A stretch of DNA of 64,000 nt. Origin: Harmothoe impar. Taxonomy: Eukaryota > Annelida > Polychaeta > Phyllodocida > Polynoidae. Shown here in pieces: positions 25,599-35,899 of this stretch; within the stretch, counting starts at the first letter, position 1, and each line of letters begins with the position of its first letter. The DNA is taken from contig OX381713.1 of the NCBI GenBank assembly GCA_947462335.1, positions 22,746,381 to 22,810,380 of the forward strand. The letters run 5' to 3'. The translations under genes and the position numbers were made by a program. The notes beneath the pieces were generated by a model. That model saw nothing but the letters and a program-made list of their open reading frames with translations. It had not been told where the DNA came from and did no database searches.

Positions 25599-26621
25599 AA
25601 TAGGCCTAGTGCCTGTTATGGACACTACCTGTTTGTAGAGTTTATGGCAGGTCACTAAAATGACCGTGGAAATTTGGTTGCACACTCTCCCATGGTATCC
25701 TATAGCCCACCCACTCATCAAGCGGCTGTTAAGCTAAAACCGGTGGGAACAATTATGCTTGAGCTTTCTTCATTCCTCTCCTTTTTTAATACAGCTTAAC
25801 TTCCTCCATTTATTTTAGTGTGATCCCCAATTGGACGTGTTGCAGAACTCGTCATTTAGTATTACATAACCCAGTTGTAGCTATCACAGCCATCAGTGAA
25901 CGAATGTTGGTTTGCTGCCCCAGGTCCAAGTCCTGCTGCCCCTCCAGATCCAGGAAAAACTGGAGTAGAGCGAGGGCTGGTACTGGAACTTTACATGGGG
26001 ACGAGGGATTGAGGCACCAGGCACCAGGCACCATTTATGAATGTTGCTTAGGGAATTATTTTTTATAGTTAATACCAGGTCTGTTTACACTAATACGTCC
26101 TCAGTGTTCCTTTGGGAAGCCGTTGTTTTATAATTCGTTAAGCTATGTGTTTGTGGAGCCTGGCTTCCTCAGTGAAAGTCCTTATGGTGTCATATCAGTG
26201 CCAGAGCAACTGTGGGATTATTTCCTGTATATTTTTGTCCTTTTGAATAAGCATGGCTTATCAAGTATTGCTTAAATTTTAAGTATTAATTGTATCACTC
26301 TGGAATGAATTTGAATTTACCTCTTCTATAATGTGTGCATGATTATAACACTACACTTAATTGGTTCTGTCTGTACCAACACAATGATCATAAAAATCAA
26401 TTACCTTGACTAATGACTGGAAAGTGTTCATCTACTTGGTATTGCCATTAAAGTCATTTCTTTTATTAACACCAGGACAGTCATGAAAGACATTCTTCTC
26501 TCACCTTCATGTGCTGTTATATTTCTAATTATCATAAATGACTGATGAAGCCTTAATAATGTGTATATTTGCCATCTCTTCTCCCCCCCCCCCTAGTCTG
26601 TCCTAGTCTGGCAATGTCTAA

Positions 26622-27400
26622 TTGCTGTGTCTATTTCCATGTCTCAATTCCCAGTGCTATCCAAACAGAACAGTAGCCCAGACTATTCTCCAGTTCTTCC
26701 CAATAGTACACCTGATTTACCCTGACTGTTCTATGGTATTGCATCTGCTATGTTCCTGCTGTTCTCTATTGTCTACTTGGTGTATACGGTTACCGCCTGT
26801 CCTGTCTCAGGGGTCTTTGTGGTGCTTGACAGAGCTGTGGTGTATGGGAATACCAGTGCCTGGTTTAGTCTTTTGTTAATATGTATTGGTAAATGTTGCT
26901 TGTGCCAGAACAGTACCCTTGTTCTCAAATCCTTCCAAAGGAAGGCTCTGGTGACAGCCACGATGACCATGAACTTGGATTTTGCTGGGTTTTGGCAGCC
27001 CCTGTGGTTCACTTGGAAGCAGCAAACAGTCCTGACCGGAAATGGAACCAGAAAGTATGATGGTAAAATTACCATCATACTTTCTGGTTCCTGTTTGCTG
27101 GTTCTAATCTCTAATTTTGACCATGATAATACAGTTGGTCATGGTGAATACGTGGCGGTCGGTCGCAGTCATAATGCGGTGCGTACTCAATACAAGGCAG
27201 TTGGTTGTGTTCATAACGCGGTGCGCTGTCAATACTGCAGCAGTTGGGTGCGGTTAAAATGCGGTGAGCGGTCAAAATGCGGTGCGCGGTCATAACACAG
27301 CAAGACAGAGTCCATTTCCCTACATTGGTAAATGAGTTGCTGGTTAGCTGTTGTGGAAGGTACCATAACACCCCCTGTAGTATAACAGCCATATGGTGTG
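26622..27400. other. Degenerate repeats and overlapping frames; no gene called
   Basis: The plus strand has a 181-codon frame (26750-27295), opposed on the minus strand by a 101-codon frame. The plus frame runs through a perfect hairpin at 27044-27091 and then degenerate repeats of GCGGTGCG-GTCATAA (27150-27295). That is not how a conserved protein behaves. I recognise no domain. Confidence 0.4.
27044..27091. repeat. Perfect 23-bp-arm hairpin
   Basis: GGAACCAGAAAGTATGATGG plus TAA (27044-27066) is followed after two bases by its exact reverse complement (27069-27091). The pairing extends outward through AGCAAACA (27021) and TGTTTGCT (27092) with a bulge on the left side. The loop is too short for a usual microRNA precursor. 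Confidence 0.85.
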
Positions 27401-28610
27401 TCTACTGATTGTTTATGGTAATAGGCATGGGTAGTGACTGGAAAACTGCTGTCACAAGCAATGGCCTAAAATGGCTTTTTCTATCAGAAGAGATATGTTG
27501 TGCTTTTCAAATCAGTAAAGTATGAATTTGAATGTAGTTACTTCTTTCTCTCAGTCAGCTGGGCTTCCATATGGCACTCGATATGTCTTTAATTGTTTAG
27601 ATTATGTTCAGATAGCTGGTATAACAGGTAGGGCAATTAGGCAATTGCTGGTGTTGAATATCATACAATGCTTCCCATAATAAGCATGGCACCATTATCA
27701 TAGTTTCTATGCAGACTACGACAGAGTTAGGTTTGCTCATAATGGTGGGTCGCCCATGCTACATAGCTCACAAAGCCTGCCCTTTTAGTACCTGCCAACG
27801 CATAATTACTGTTATGCAACTCCTAATTTCCTCACTTTCCTTATCTGGTGTCCCACTGTTCTAACTTCCCTTATCCTCTTGGATTACATACTCTCTTGTA
27901 ACCTCTCTTGCAATGAGCCGTATGAGTGGGCATCTTACAAAGGCATACGCAATAAATCCTACATAGTTTCTTGTACATGTGTATCTAGGTGTCTGATTCC
28001 TAACGATATGCGCGGCAGATGCTTGTCCATCAGCCAGCCATTTACAGACTCAAGAGCAAACTATGAGTGTTAGCCATTAGTAGCCTCAAGACAGTGTTAT
28101 ATGGCGCCGTCATGCAGATGGCTCTGAAGGGTGCTTTCCTTGTGCTAAAGAGGGTACTGAAGTGCTCATTGGGATGAACTCACGACGAAACGTGGACATC
28201 ATTTTCTGCATAACCTTAAAAGTGAAATCTTAGTCTTGAAATTGAGATAGTCAATTATTTACTGTATAATCTTAACCAACTAGATACAGTGCTACCATCT
28301 GGATGATCAGATGATCTGTATTAACTTTCATTGCCAACATTTCCTGCGGCACAGTATGTTTTGTGTAAGATTATCGGCGCTCTGCCCCCAATCCCCAGTT
28401 TTTTTGTGTATCTCACAACATAACTGGCTATAGTTTTAGGATTACACAGGGAATAATTTGGTACACTTGATTGACTACTAAGACTATGCTTTTAAGATTA
28501 TGCAGAAAATAATAGAGAGGTTTAGATTGGAGAACGTGTACTGGTACGGGAACGGCAAGGGCTAGAACTACAGGTTGGTGTACAGGTAATATGGTAAGAA
28601 TAGGGGCCCT
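27401..28610. other. Non-coding stretch, nothing recognised
   Basis: Open frames do not exceed 90 codons and no consistent exon or repeat structure was found. Confidence 0.4.
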
Positions 28611-28614
28611 TGAT

Positions 28615-28812
28615 GGGAGGTCCCCATGTCGCATGTCGGTTTCAAGAAATGACCATGTCGCATGTCTATGTTGCTTAAAAATGCTCATGTCCTATGTCGA
28701 TTTTAAGAACTGCCCATGTCCCATGTCACTTTCTTTTAAGCCTCATGTCACATGTCACTAGGCCTCATGTCAGATGCCGATTTTAGGAAATGCCCATGTC
28801 GCCATATCAAAT
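28615..28812. repeat. Degenerate CATGTCGCATGTC minisatellite
   Basis: Roughly seven imperfect units containing CCATGTC(G/C)CATGTC and often TTTTAAGAA, with a spacing of about 27-38 bases. The 86-codon minus-strand frame over this region is a by-product. Confidence 0.75.
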
Positions 28813-29029
28813 TTTGGGTCTAGAGCCATAGAATATATTCCTCCATATAAGCCTACCAACACCTGCAGTGTGTGGTCCCATGTGGGTAGGGTAAAGGGTC
28901 TGAGAACAAGGTAATTATACAGTGATGTAACTACTCCTCAAGCAATTAGCACTTGCAGTAGGTACTCACATACCTAATTATCAATTAGGCAGGGTCCATA
29001 ATATATAGCGAAGTCTCGGATTTCTCCGT

Positions 29030-29205
29030 ATGGGCAGCCATGTTAGTTCTGAGCTCGCATTTTATCGTGAGACTTAGGCAGTGACCAGACACTCACACAC
29101 CATAGCTTCCGGGGAACAGGCTACAATACGAGAGCGGAACCAAGGTCTCACGAGATTGCTGATGTCAGTGTACACAGAGTGGAACCGGGAACAAGTCCGC
29201 ACCAG
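29030..29205 (+). repeat. Dispersed repeat with promoter-like motifs, copy 1
   Basis: This block aligns with the reverse complement of 34315-34510. Shared order is GC(A/G)GCCAT, TTCTG, a CGNGAGA-type site, ACACTCACA, ACCAT, GGAACA, then (C/T)CGGGAACAAGT. The motif set (YY1-like GGCNGCCAT and TCTCGCGAGA-like sites) is common at TATA-less animal promoters. Either a repeat carries promoter sequence or two related promoters exist. Confidence 0.5.
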
Positions 29206-29982
29206 TAAGAGAGCTATAGCCAGTATTGCATGATGGGGTCACGTATGGGGAGTACCAGCCCGAGGTGCCATTGCCCTAGCTGTCACGTGATCCAATGCTG
29301 CCCTCTGATTGGTCTAGAGCCCCAAAAAGCGTACCACACGTAGGGGTGGTACGGTAAAGCATACTACACACCCGGGTGGTACGTTTTTCCTTCTCTGTTC
29401 TTATACAGGATCGTACCAATAATGTTAGGTCGTGTACTAAATATTTATAACTATATACAGCTTTATTGTATATATATCCCTACACGTCCTTCACGTCAAA
29501 AACGTCTAGCCTACATGTTGTATATGTCTAGATGGGAATACCCCCCACGTGACCTGTGACATTACCCGTACGCGTTGCCGTACACGTCCATATCTTAACC
29601 TCTCTTATGTCCACGTTCCGTCATGAGTATGCCCATACTTGCGTATTAAATACTTGAATGTTTTACGCTAAATAACATTTAAATTAGCTATGGCCCGACT
29701 GAGCAGGAAGAGAGTATTTACAACAGCCTAATCAGACTGAACAGCCACATTTGGTTAGAGGAAGTGTGAGTAGTTAAAGTCATGCAGGCCATAAAAGGCA
29801 TTTGATGTTTGAAGCAGATAGAGATGTTCATATTCTGTAGCAAAAAGTGGCGACAGAGAGAAACCCTGCTCTCTTTGTGGTTGACACCATGTTAATCCAC
29901 TATCCGCTGATCTGTAATAATGTATGCAACTGAGTGTAAGTTAACACCAAGACTGCGTTTAATAGGTGCCTCTGCTAATGAT
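29206..29982. other. CpG-containing non-coding stretch
   Basis: Contains a local repeat of GGGTGGTACG / CGTACCAC (29320-29385) and several ACGTCC/ACGTCT phrases (29480-29610). No open frame of note. It may be flank of the promoter-like repeat just to the left. Confidence 0.35.
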
Positions 29983-29986
29983 TTAA

Positions 29987-30458
29987 GGTGGTTGCCTATC
30001 ATGGGTAAAAATCATAGTTACCCAATATACTTTACATAATTTAGAACCATACAGTGAAAAAAGGTAGGCCTAGGGGGTCCTGAGCTACTTTTAAAAAAAT
30101 CAAACTATTTCAAATTTGCAAATCTAAAGCAGGAACTCGTCTTTCTCAAGAGTAATGGTAGTAAAACCATTGTCTTTTTTTAAACTCACCTAGAATATTC
30201 TTCAGATCATTTCTGAATTATTAGTTTTCTTTTAACATAATTATGGTCCCATGTATAATTCAGTTAGGTTCCAATATATAGACAGAAACAGCACAGCCTC
30301 TGTCGGCTCGTGGGATCGGTGTCAGACTTCCACACTGGGGTTATCAGTTCGCTCCTTGATCAGTCCACCATTTTTACTCACTGCTCGATAGGGGGGACCA
30401 CACTTCAGATGCGCAGAAAACGTCTCAAACGACGTGTTCACGATGCTAGGCAACCACC
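29987..30458. mobile_element. 470-bp MITE, TTAA target site
   Basis: TTAA (29983-29986) precedes GGTGGTTGCCTA. The far end reads TAGGCAACCACC followed by TTAA (30459-30462). The same terminal GGTGGTTG/GGTTTG phrase occurs at 34801, suggesting a related short element there (34797-34876). The 68-codon minus frame over the right end straddles the element edge and is not called as a gene. Confidence 0.65.
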
Positions 30459-30528
30459 TTAAACCTGTCAGAGACGAACATTGTCGACCGTTCTCCTTCA
30501 AATAGGGGTGTTCAGTGAAAGAAGCCAA

Positions 30529-30597
30529 TTAAGCAGGTGACTTGTTTAATACTAACTGTGACAAGGCTAATGAAAACTTGAGACATGAATTCTCCAA
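30529..30597 (-). CDS. Candidate last exon of the unrecognised gene
   Basis: Preceded by a strong polypyrimidine acceptor (CCCTCCTCTTCAG). It enters in phase 0 as LENSCLKFSLALSQL and ends in TAA after 22 codons. It follows the 30732-30853 exon across a 134-base intron. Confidence 0.35.
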   Translation of the reverse strand: MENSCLKFSLALSQLVLNKSPA

Positions 30598-33500
30598 CTG
30601 AAGAGGAGGGTTGATGGTGAAAAGCATTATATTTTATCATTTCTAATAGCATGCATTAACATGACACTGAATACCATCTCATCAAATTGTTAAAGAGTGA
30701 CTAAACCGACATAGTAAAATTGACTTCCTACCTTTTGGCTGAGAACGGTTTCCAATTGGTCGGCCATGTTGTTGATTAATTGCTGCCACTGGCGCGCAAT
30801 GTGATAGCAGCTCCAGAGGGTGTATCGCTCCTGTATCAGCACTTGTCTCCAATCTGAGACAGCGTAGGGATTATCTTAGTCACCAAGTCATTTATGGATA
30901 CACTTATGATGAATCTGAGGCTATAACTTCCAGTGCAGAAAGTATATTACCTAGGGTTATATAGATTGTTATCCGTTGCACTTCTGTAAAGGACGACGTT
31001 TGTTTTGTCCTATTCTACGATCTATCCCATTATGATGAGGATCCTGCCTGTTCAATTGTGTATCCTAGAGGGTATCCCAGTCCGATATGGAATAGTCTTT
31101 ATTGTCCTAAACTAAGGAGTAGCATGAGCGTCAAAGGTTATTATATCTTTGGCTATTATCTGCAGCGACAAATGTTGTTGGCGTATGGAAATCAGTCCCT
31201 TTAGATATTTAACATGTTAATGTATTTGTCAAATTCAATATCTATATCCAACAGATTCGGCAGAAATCATTTTTGCGATGCATTCTAGAATCAGGGGGAT
31301 TTATCTAATATAATATTTAGAAAACAGTATTTTAATCATGTCAAATGCTGAGTGTCATTTCCAAATCCAATATTCACGATGAAATATAATCCTGCTCAAG
31401 TCCAAATAAAATAATCCCAGCGCTAAATGTCCGCCTTTAATCAAATATCCAAAATGCTATAAACACTCACTGTAAAAATCGTTATCTCTAATAGACTTTT
31501 TCTTTCTAGTTCACCATCCCTCTGCTGTAAAATCTGTCCATAACTAAATGAGAATAGGTAGCTGGGGAAATTTGGGCTGAGGTGATTTTTCTTTTCAGTG
31601 CAAAAGGTTTAATTCTATGTGCAAGACACGATGCGACCTTCCACTAAAAATCCATAGCATTCCTATGTTGATGAATGTTGAATGGTGGGTTGTTGACTAA
31701 TGGATAGTAGGAAGCAGGATGAAATCGGTTCCCAGTAGAAAAATCGGCGTCCCATTAAGTCAAGGGCATATCACATGACAATGACTTGCGATGCGCTGTT
31801 CCTGGAAATATCTGGCCTTGGATGGAGAGTGAAGAAGAGTTCAGCACCATAGACCCGATACCTTCATGCTCTTTATCGATAATGGTATTTTGGAACTCCG
31901 GATCTGTCTATGTCAGCACAATAAGCAATAGTATCTACTTTCTGGAGCCAATGCATAATATATCATTTTGGGAAATAGTTATCAGCAATGGCACCTGGTG
32001 TTCATTTTAAGGTCGAAGATAATGGGTTAACATGTGAAGGTCGAGCAGGAGTTTCTGTGCTAAGTACTTATGACAAAATGCAGTTTTCATGCCACTCCTT
32101 CACACTAAAGTTGTATCTTGAGTAAGGGGTTGTGCCAGAATGAAACCTGGATATCGATGTTAAAGCCATGAGTAGAAGACATGGAAAGGTGCAGAACGCA
32201 GAATAGGTCAGTGGTGGTCCCTATATCCCATCCTCTGGTGGCCCATCAGAACGTCAAAGTCGCTTCATCTCTGAAAAAAGAGGTGTGATTGTTGAACAGT
32301 CATACAGTTTGACACAGAAGAACATACATGTCAAGTGAGTTCTATGTTGGCCAGCAAAGTGTCACATATTGGCCCAGTCTACGAAGGGATATTGGTTGTG
32401 AGTTTAAGATTGGTACCTCGGGGTTATTGGTCATTACGGATGTGTACAGTCAGGTGCCTAACGTAAGGCTCAGTCTGATGAGTTTGTAACAATTGAAACG
32501 TCTTTGACCGGGTGTAGTCTTTGACCAGGTGTAGTCTTTGACCGAGTGTAGTATTTCCCTCTGTCTGGTCAAAGACGCCACTATATATACAACCTTGAGT
32601 TTAAACAACTGCACTGTGCATAGTAAGCTCAGTATAAAAATGTATTACATTTTACTTATGTTTCCAATAAACGTGTATTTACATATTATTGCAGTATTTC
32701 ACCGATTTCCTTATTATATAGGCCTCATTTATTCCATCTTATCACTCCAAGGTCAAAGACTACACCCGGTCAAAGACTACACCCAGTCAAAGACTACATC
32801 CAGTCAAAGACGTTTCAATTGTTACAAACTCATGAGACTGAGCCATATAGCGTTGCAATATTATATTTGAGGGATGGGTGACCACTAGTGACAGATGTTC
32901 TAAAGAGGGCGCCATAGGACAGTCTTACATCTCTCCATAGATGTGTTTTCAATGACTAGAATATAGGTGAGCACCAAAAATATCCCAGCGTCCGAACCTC
33001 ATGATATCTAACACTGGGGAAGTAAAGGGAATGCCAATAGGTGGAAATGATAGTAATTGGACTATATATGAGAACAATTCGATCACTTTGCTCAAAATGA
33101 AAGTCTTTCTTATGCATAATATAAAAGCAAACTACTCACCATCTCCTTTGTTCTGAAGTAGCATGTAGGGGTCTTTATCGATGCATTCTGATAGTAGGTA
33201 TCCGATGCGAATATAATAGATATCCTTTTGTAATATTGAAGCTAGCTGTGTTGCAGCTGTTTAGATGTCAAATCTCCTCTTGTTCCACAGGTTATAATGT
33301 CCTTATCTGTCATGATATAAATCTAGGGGGGTAACCATGCCGTGTTCGGAGGTGTTGAGTGCTATTTTGACTTGACAGTCTCTCCTCTAAACATAAAAGC
33401 ATATACAATAGAAAATAAAGTTCAATTCCTGTGCTAAAGTAATCCTTTTATATGTGTCCAATCTTAGCTTGTTGTAGAGGGTGTAGTTTCCCTTTCTACT

Positions 33501-35892
33501 TGGCTATCGTCTATTGGTGCAGTGTTAGGAGACAGAGGTAATGGTGTTACTGGTGTTAGTGTTGTGTGTTCAGACTTGAGACTAGGTCTGGCATCCCCTC
33601 CCTTCACACTCCTGACTGACTCTACCACCCCGCCCAGCCTCCCCCACATGCCTGCCTGCCTGTCTGTGGTGCCCTCCTGTAGATGTTTGATGAACTACTG
33701 ATCCGCTGGAGGTGTGTCTATTCCGCCTTAGCAAGATGACCATTTGTAATGGTACCTCTCTGTATTCCCAATATTCTCCAAGAACCAGCTCAAGCAAATC
33801 TCGTGTCCAAGGTTAGGGGTCAAGCAGGTTGCAAATATTGTGAATGGGTTGTAACTAAACAATACTCATATGACCTGTTCCACAATAGGGTAATGCATAG
33901 CACGCTGGACTCATAATGCAGAATACCTGAGTTCAATTCTCTTCCATGCAATGCATGGTAATCAAATTCACATAAGTAAAGTATTTTTGGAAACAGAATA
34001 CACTATTCACAATACCAACGAAAATATAGAAACATATATTTAAAGGACACACATTTATATGGCCTGGAAGGAATTTGAACTTGGGCTCCCAGCATTATGA
34101 GTCCAATATGCTAACCACTACCCTATCATGGACAGTTGACATATGAGGGGTCTACCTACAACCCATTCAAACTACTTACCCCCCCCCCTGTTTGTACCCT
34201 AATCTCGGACATGAGATTTGGCTGGGCTGGTTACTGGTGACCAGGGGTATACAGTTGGTACTAGAGGAACACATGATGGCGCCACCACTATCTCGCTAGT
34301 GCCTAATACTATGTATGTATAAGGAAAAATGGGTGGGAACTTGTTCCCGAGACCAGCACGTACAGGCTGACACTAGCAGCTCTCGGGAGATCATGGTTCT
34401 GTCCACGGAATGCAGCTTGTTCCTGGAATAGCATGGTGTATGTGAGTGTGGTATCCAGCGAAATCTCGCGGGACATTCCGTGGACAGAACTTAGATGGCC
34501 GCCTGAATTATCGCTATATACTATTAAAGGCACCATTCATCAGGCGTTGTTGTTGTTGTTGTTGTTGTTGTTGTATATGGACGTATCAGAGTTAAAGTTT
34601 CTTATTAAGTGCCATTCATTATTAATGAGTTCTATGGTTATCCAACAATCTGACTTCGTTTTGATTGTTAGTTCCCTAAAGGGACACTTGCTGTCCATGT
34701 GTTTAGGATCCCTAATCAGATGGAAGTCATCCCAATCTTTGGTGGATAGTTCCCTGTATATGTCATCTTATGTCCTATAGTCCTACTATCTTCCTGTTAA
34801 GGTGGTTTGGGTTAATATTTTTTGAATGACTGTTTCTTTTTCTTTTAGGGAATAATATTATATTCAAACCACCCTGGAAATATCCCATCGGCAATCATGT
34901 TTCCACAAGAGCTAGTATATGCAAATAATTTATATGTAATGTGGTTCTATCCTAGCTTTCTTGTTTTTCGTCAAACCCCTTTATATTATTAGCCTGAGGG
35001 ATTGCATTATGATGTCAATATGGCTCAAGACACTGAAGTAGCGTTACATGATGCAGATCTGTGTATTTCAAAGCCTCAGTATCCCTGCATTTCGGCCCGC
35101 CTTTTTGATCCTATAGCTTGCTAATTATCATAGTATGGCCCGCCTACATGCAGTGGGATCCGCCCACAAATCACTGTATGCAAAGTACAGGGGCCTGGAT
35201 CCGCTGTATGGGGAAGCCAAGACTTTACATCATCCACCTGGACTGACCCCACTGTATAAGGTGGGGGGGGGGGGGCACTCCCTCAGCATTGATTATTATG
35301 TGTGAACACGATTCCAAGGGTAAGGGTATGTTTTTGGCCCCTGGGAAGGGCCTGCGTGGGTCCTTTCTCAGTTTTCAGTGAAAAGGGTGTTTGTTGACTT
35401 TTCTCCCATGATAAGGGCACATAATTCGAGGTGATGTCCACACATAGTTACTATAGAAAGATAGGGAGTGCCCCCCCTCCAGGCCCTACTGATCGCACCA
35501 AGCACAGGGCACTGCATTTGTTTGATCACCACCACCCATAAATAGCACCCCTGCCATCGTAACATGTAATTATAACTTGTGTGTGTACTATAGGTGCATA
35601 GTTGAATGGAGGGGGAGAGGGAGGGGGATAATTGCCTGTTGATGCATGGTCACTCCACATTCTCCTACTCGGAGGTACCCCTACAACTGATGACCCCTGC
35701 TGCAGGTATGAAGGGAGTGATCATTTCTTTACAATGTGGGGGGGGGGGCTGGAAATAATAACTAGAGCCATAACCTATTTCGAAGTCGTTGGTGCATAGG
35801 GACTTGCTTACAATGGCCAGTGCCTCTGCCTGGACATTGTACTGTTGCATTCTGGATATCTTCCCATTGATAAAGACCATTATGAAGCATAA
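30529..35892 (-). CDS. Tentative multi-exon gene, product not recognised
   Basis: Five splice-flanked open segments on the minus strand join in compatible phases: 35812-35892 (0-0), 33500-33676 (0-0), 33140-33245 (0-1), 30732-30853 (1-0) and 30529-30597 (ends in TAA). The best pair is 33140-33245 and 30732-30853. Both have good acceptors and donors (GGAGATG|gtgag; CCAAAAG|gtagg), and the join continues LLQNKGD into DWRQVLIQERY without a frame change. The encoded segment is rich in W, Q and hydrophobic residues (LWSCYHIARQWQQL), as in an alpha-helical protein. I recognise no family. The two upstream segments are weaker; in particular 33500-33676 has a non-consensus donor, and if read through it stops at about 33467 with an S/T/P-rich end. 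The start is not found. Two MITEs and an inverted repeat lie in its introns. Confidence 0.4.
30732..30853 (-). CDS. Candidate internal exon of the unrecognised gene
   Basis: Acceptor GCTGTCTCAG and donor AAAAG|gtagga bound 122 bases. In the phase set by the upstream exon it is fully open for 40 codons (DWRQVLIQERY ... ETVLSQK). One of the other two frames is closed by an early stop. Likely helical, acidic and aromatic-rich; no known domain seen. Confidence 0.5.
32468..32842. repeat. Inverted repeat with tandem GTCTTTGACC units in both arms
   Basis: The left arm (32468-32550) reads CTCAGTCT-ATGAGTTTGTAACAATTGAAACG and then three tandem GTCTTTGACCGGGTGTA units. The right arm (32747-32842) is the reverse complement with three or four units. 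The spacer is about 195 bases. Looks like a foldback-type element, in an intron of the tentative gene. Confidence 0.75.
33140..33245 (-). CDS. Candidate internal exon of the unrecognised gene
   Basis: Acceptor GCTGCAACACAG and donor GGAGATG|gtgagt (close to consensus). Open for 35 codons (LASILQKDIYYIRIGY, then LLSECIDKDPYMLLQNKGD), ending in phase 1 as the next exon requires. No family recognised. Confidence 0.5.
33500..33676 (-). CDS. Candidate exon, internal or alternative last
   Basis: Acceptor CATCAAACATCTACAG. Open from EGTTDRQAG through a stretch rich in S, T and P (TPVTPLPLSPNTAP). If the weak donor CAA|gtagaa is used it joins the next exon in phase 0. If not, it ends at a TAA near 33467 after ETTPSTTS. 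Low-complexity composition keeps confidence low. Confidence 0.3.
33836..34170. repeat. Inverted pair of degenerate tRNA-Met-like sequences
   Basis: On the plus strand, 33886-33950 reads GATAGGGTAATGCATAGCAC..TGGACTCATAATGCAGA..CCTGAGTTCAATTCTC-like segments. These correspond to A box, CAT anticodon loop (CTCATAA) and B box (GAGTTCAATTC) of an elongator tRNA-Met. On the minus strand, 34135-34075 carries the same layout (GGTAGTGGTTAGCATATTGG, ACTCATAATG, AAGTTCAAATTCC). The flanks also pair (GAATGGGTTGTA outside both). Stem pairing is imperfect, so these look like tRNA-derived (SINE-like) relics, not working tRNAs. Confidence 0.5.
34315..34510 (-). repeat. Dispersed repeat with promoter-like motifs, copy 2
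   Basis: Reverse-complement relative of 29030-29205. In minus orientation it reads GGCGGCCATCTAAGTTCTG, then CCCGCGAGATTTCG, CACACTCACATACACCAT and CTCGGGAACAAGTTCCC. It also contains a perfect local hairpin, GTTCTGTCCACGGAATG (34400) against CATTCCGTGGACAGAAC (34474). It could be the promoter of the tentative minus-strand gene to the left or of a plus-strand transcript; no exon is tied to it. Confidence 0.5.
34543..34574. repeat. (TTG)n microsatellite
   Basis: About ten GTT/TTG trinucleotide units in a row. Confidence 0.9.
35812..35892 (-). CDS. Candidate exon upstream of the unrecognised gene
   Basis: An 81-base segment bounded by acceptor TGTTTAATACAG and a strong donor (GCCATT|gtaagcaag). 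Read in phase 0 it gives LCFIMVFINGKISRM and QQYNVQAEALAI; a second frame (MLHNGLYQWEDIQN ...) is also open in phase 1. Which frame, and whether it belongs to the gene at 30.5-33.7 kb, is undecided. Confidence 0.3.
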
Positions 35893-35899
35893 CTGTATT

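Larger units (their letters stand above)
23760..26480. repeat. Most diverged array copy, interrupted by MITEs
   Basis: The start (CAGACAATCGTGTCTGAGTGATCC and CACTACTCTACTGTGGG) matches the start of copies A and B at reduced identity. The end (26040-26480; GTGTTCCTTTGGGAAGCCG, GCCAGAGCAACTGT, ATGACTGGAAAGTGTTCATC) matches 14070-14760 of copy A. The middle is occupied by the inverted-repeat elements at 24840-25600. This copy shows that the 13656-15125 block of copy A is ancestral. Confidence 0.55.

Noticed and set aside
26750..27295. 181-codon plus-strand frame
   Set aside because: Passes through a perfect hairpin and GCGGTGCG repeats, is opposed by a 101-codon frame and has no recognisable domain.
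30322..30528. 68-codon minus frame as a terminal exon
   Set aside because: It straddles the right end of a TTAA-flanked MITE, so it is better explained by the repeat.
33886..33957. Functional tRNA-Met gene
   Set aside because: Anticodon and box-like motifs are present, but acceptor and T-stem pairing fail; treated as a tRNA-derived relic.
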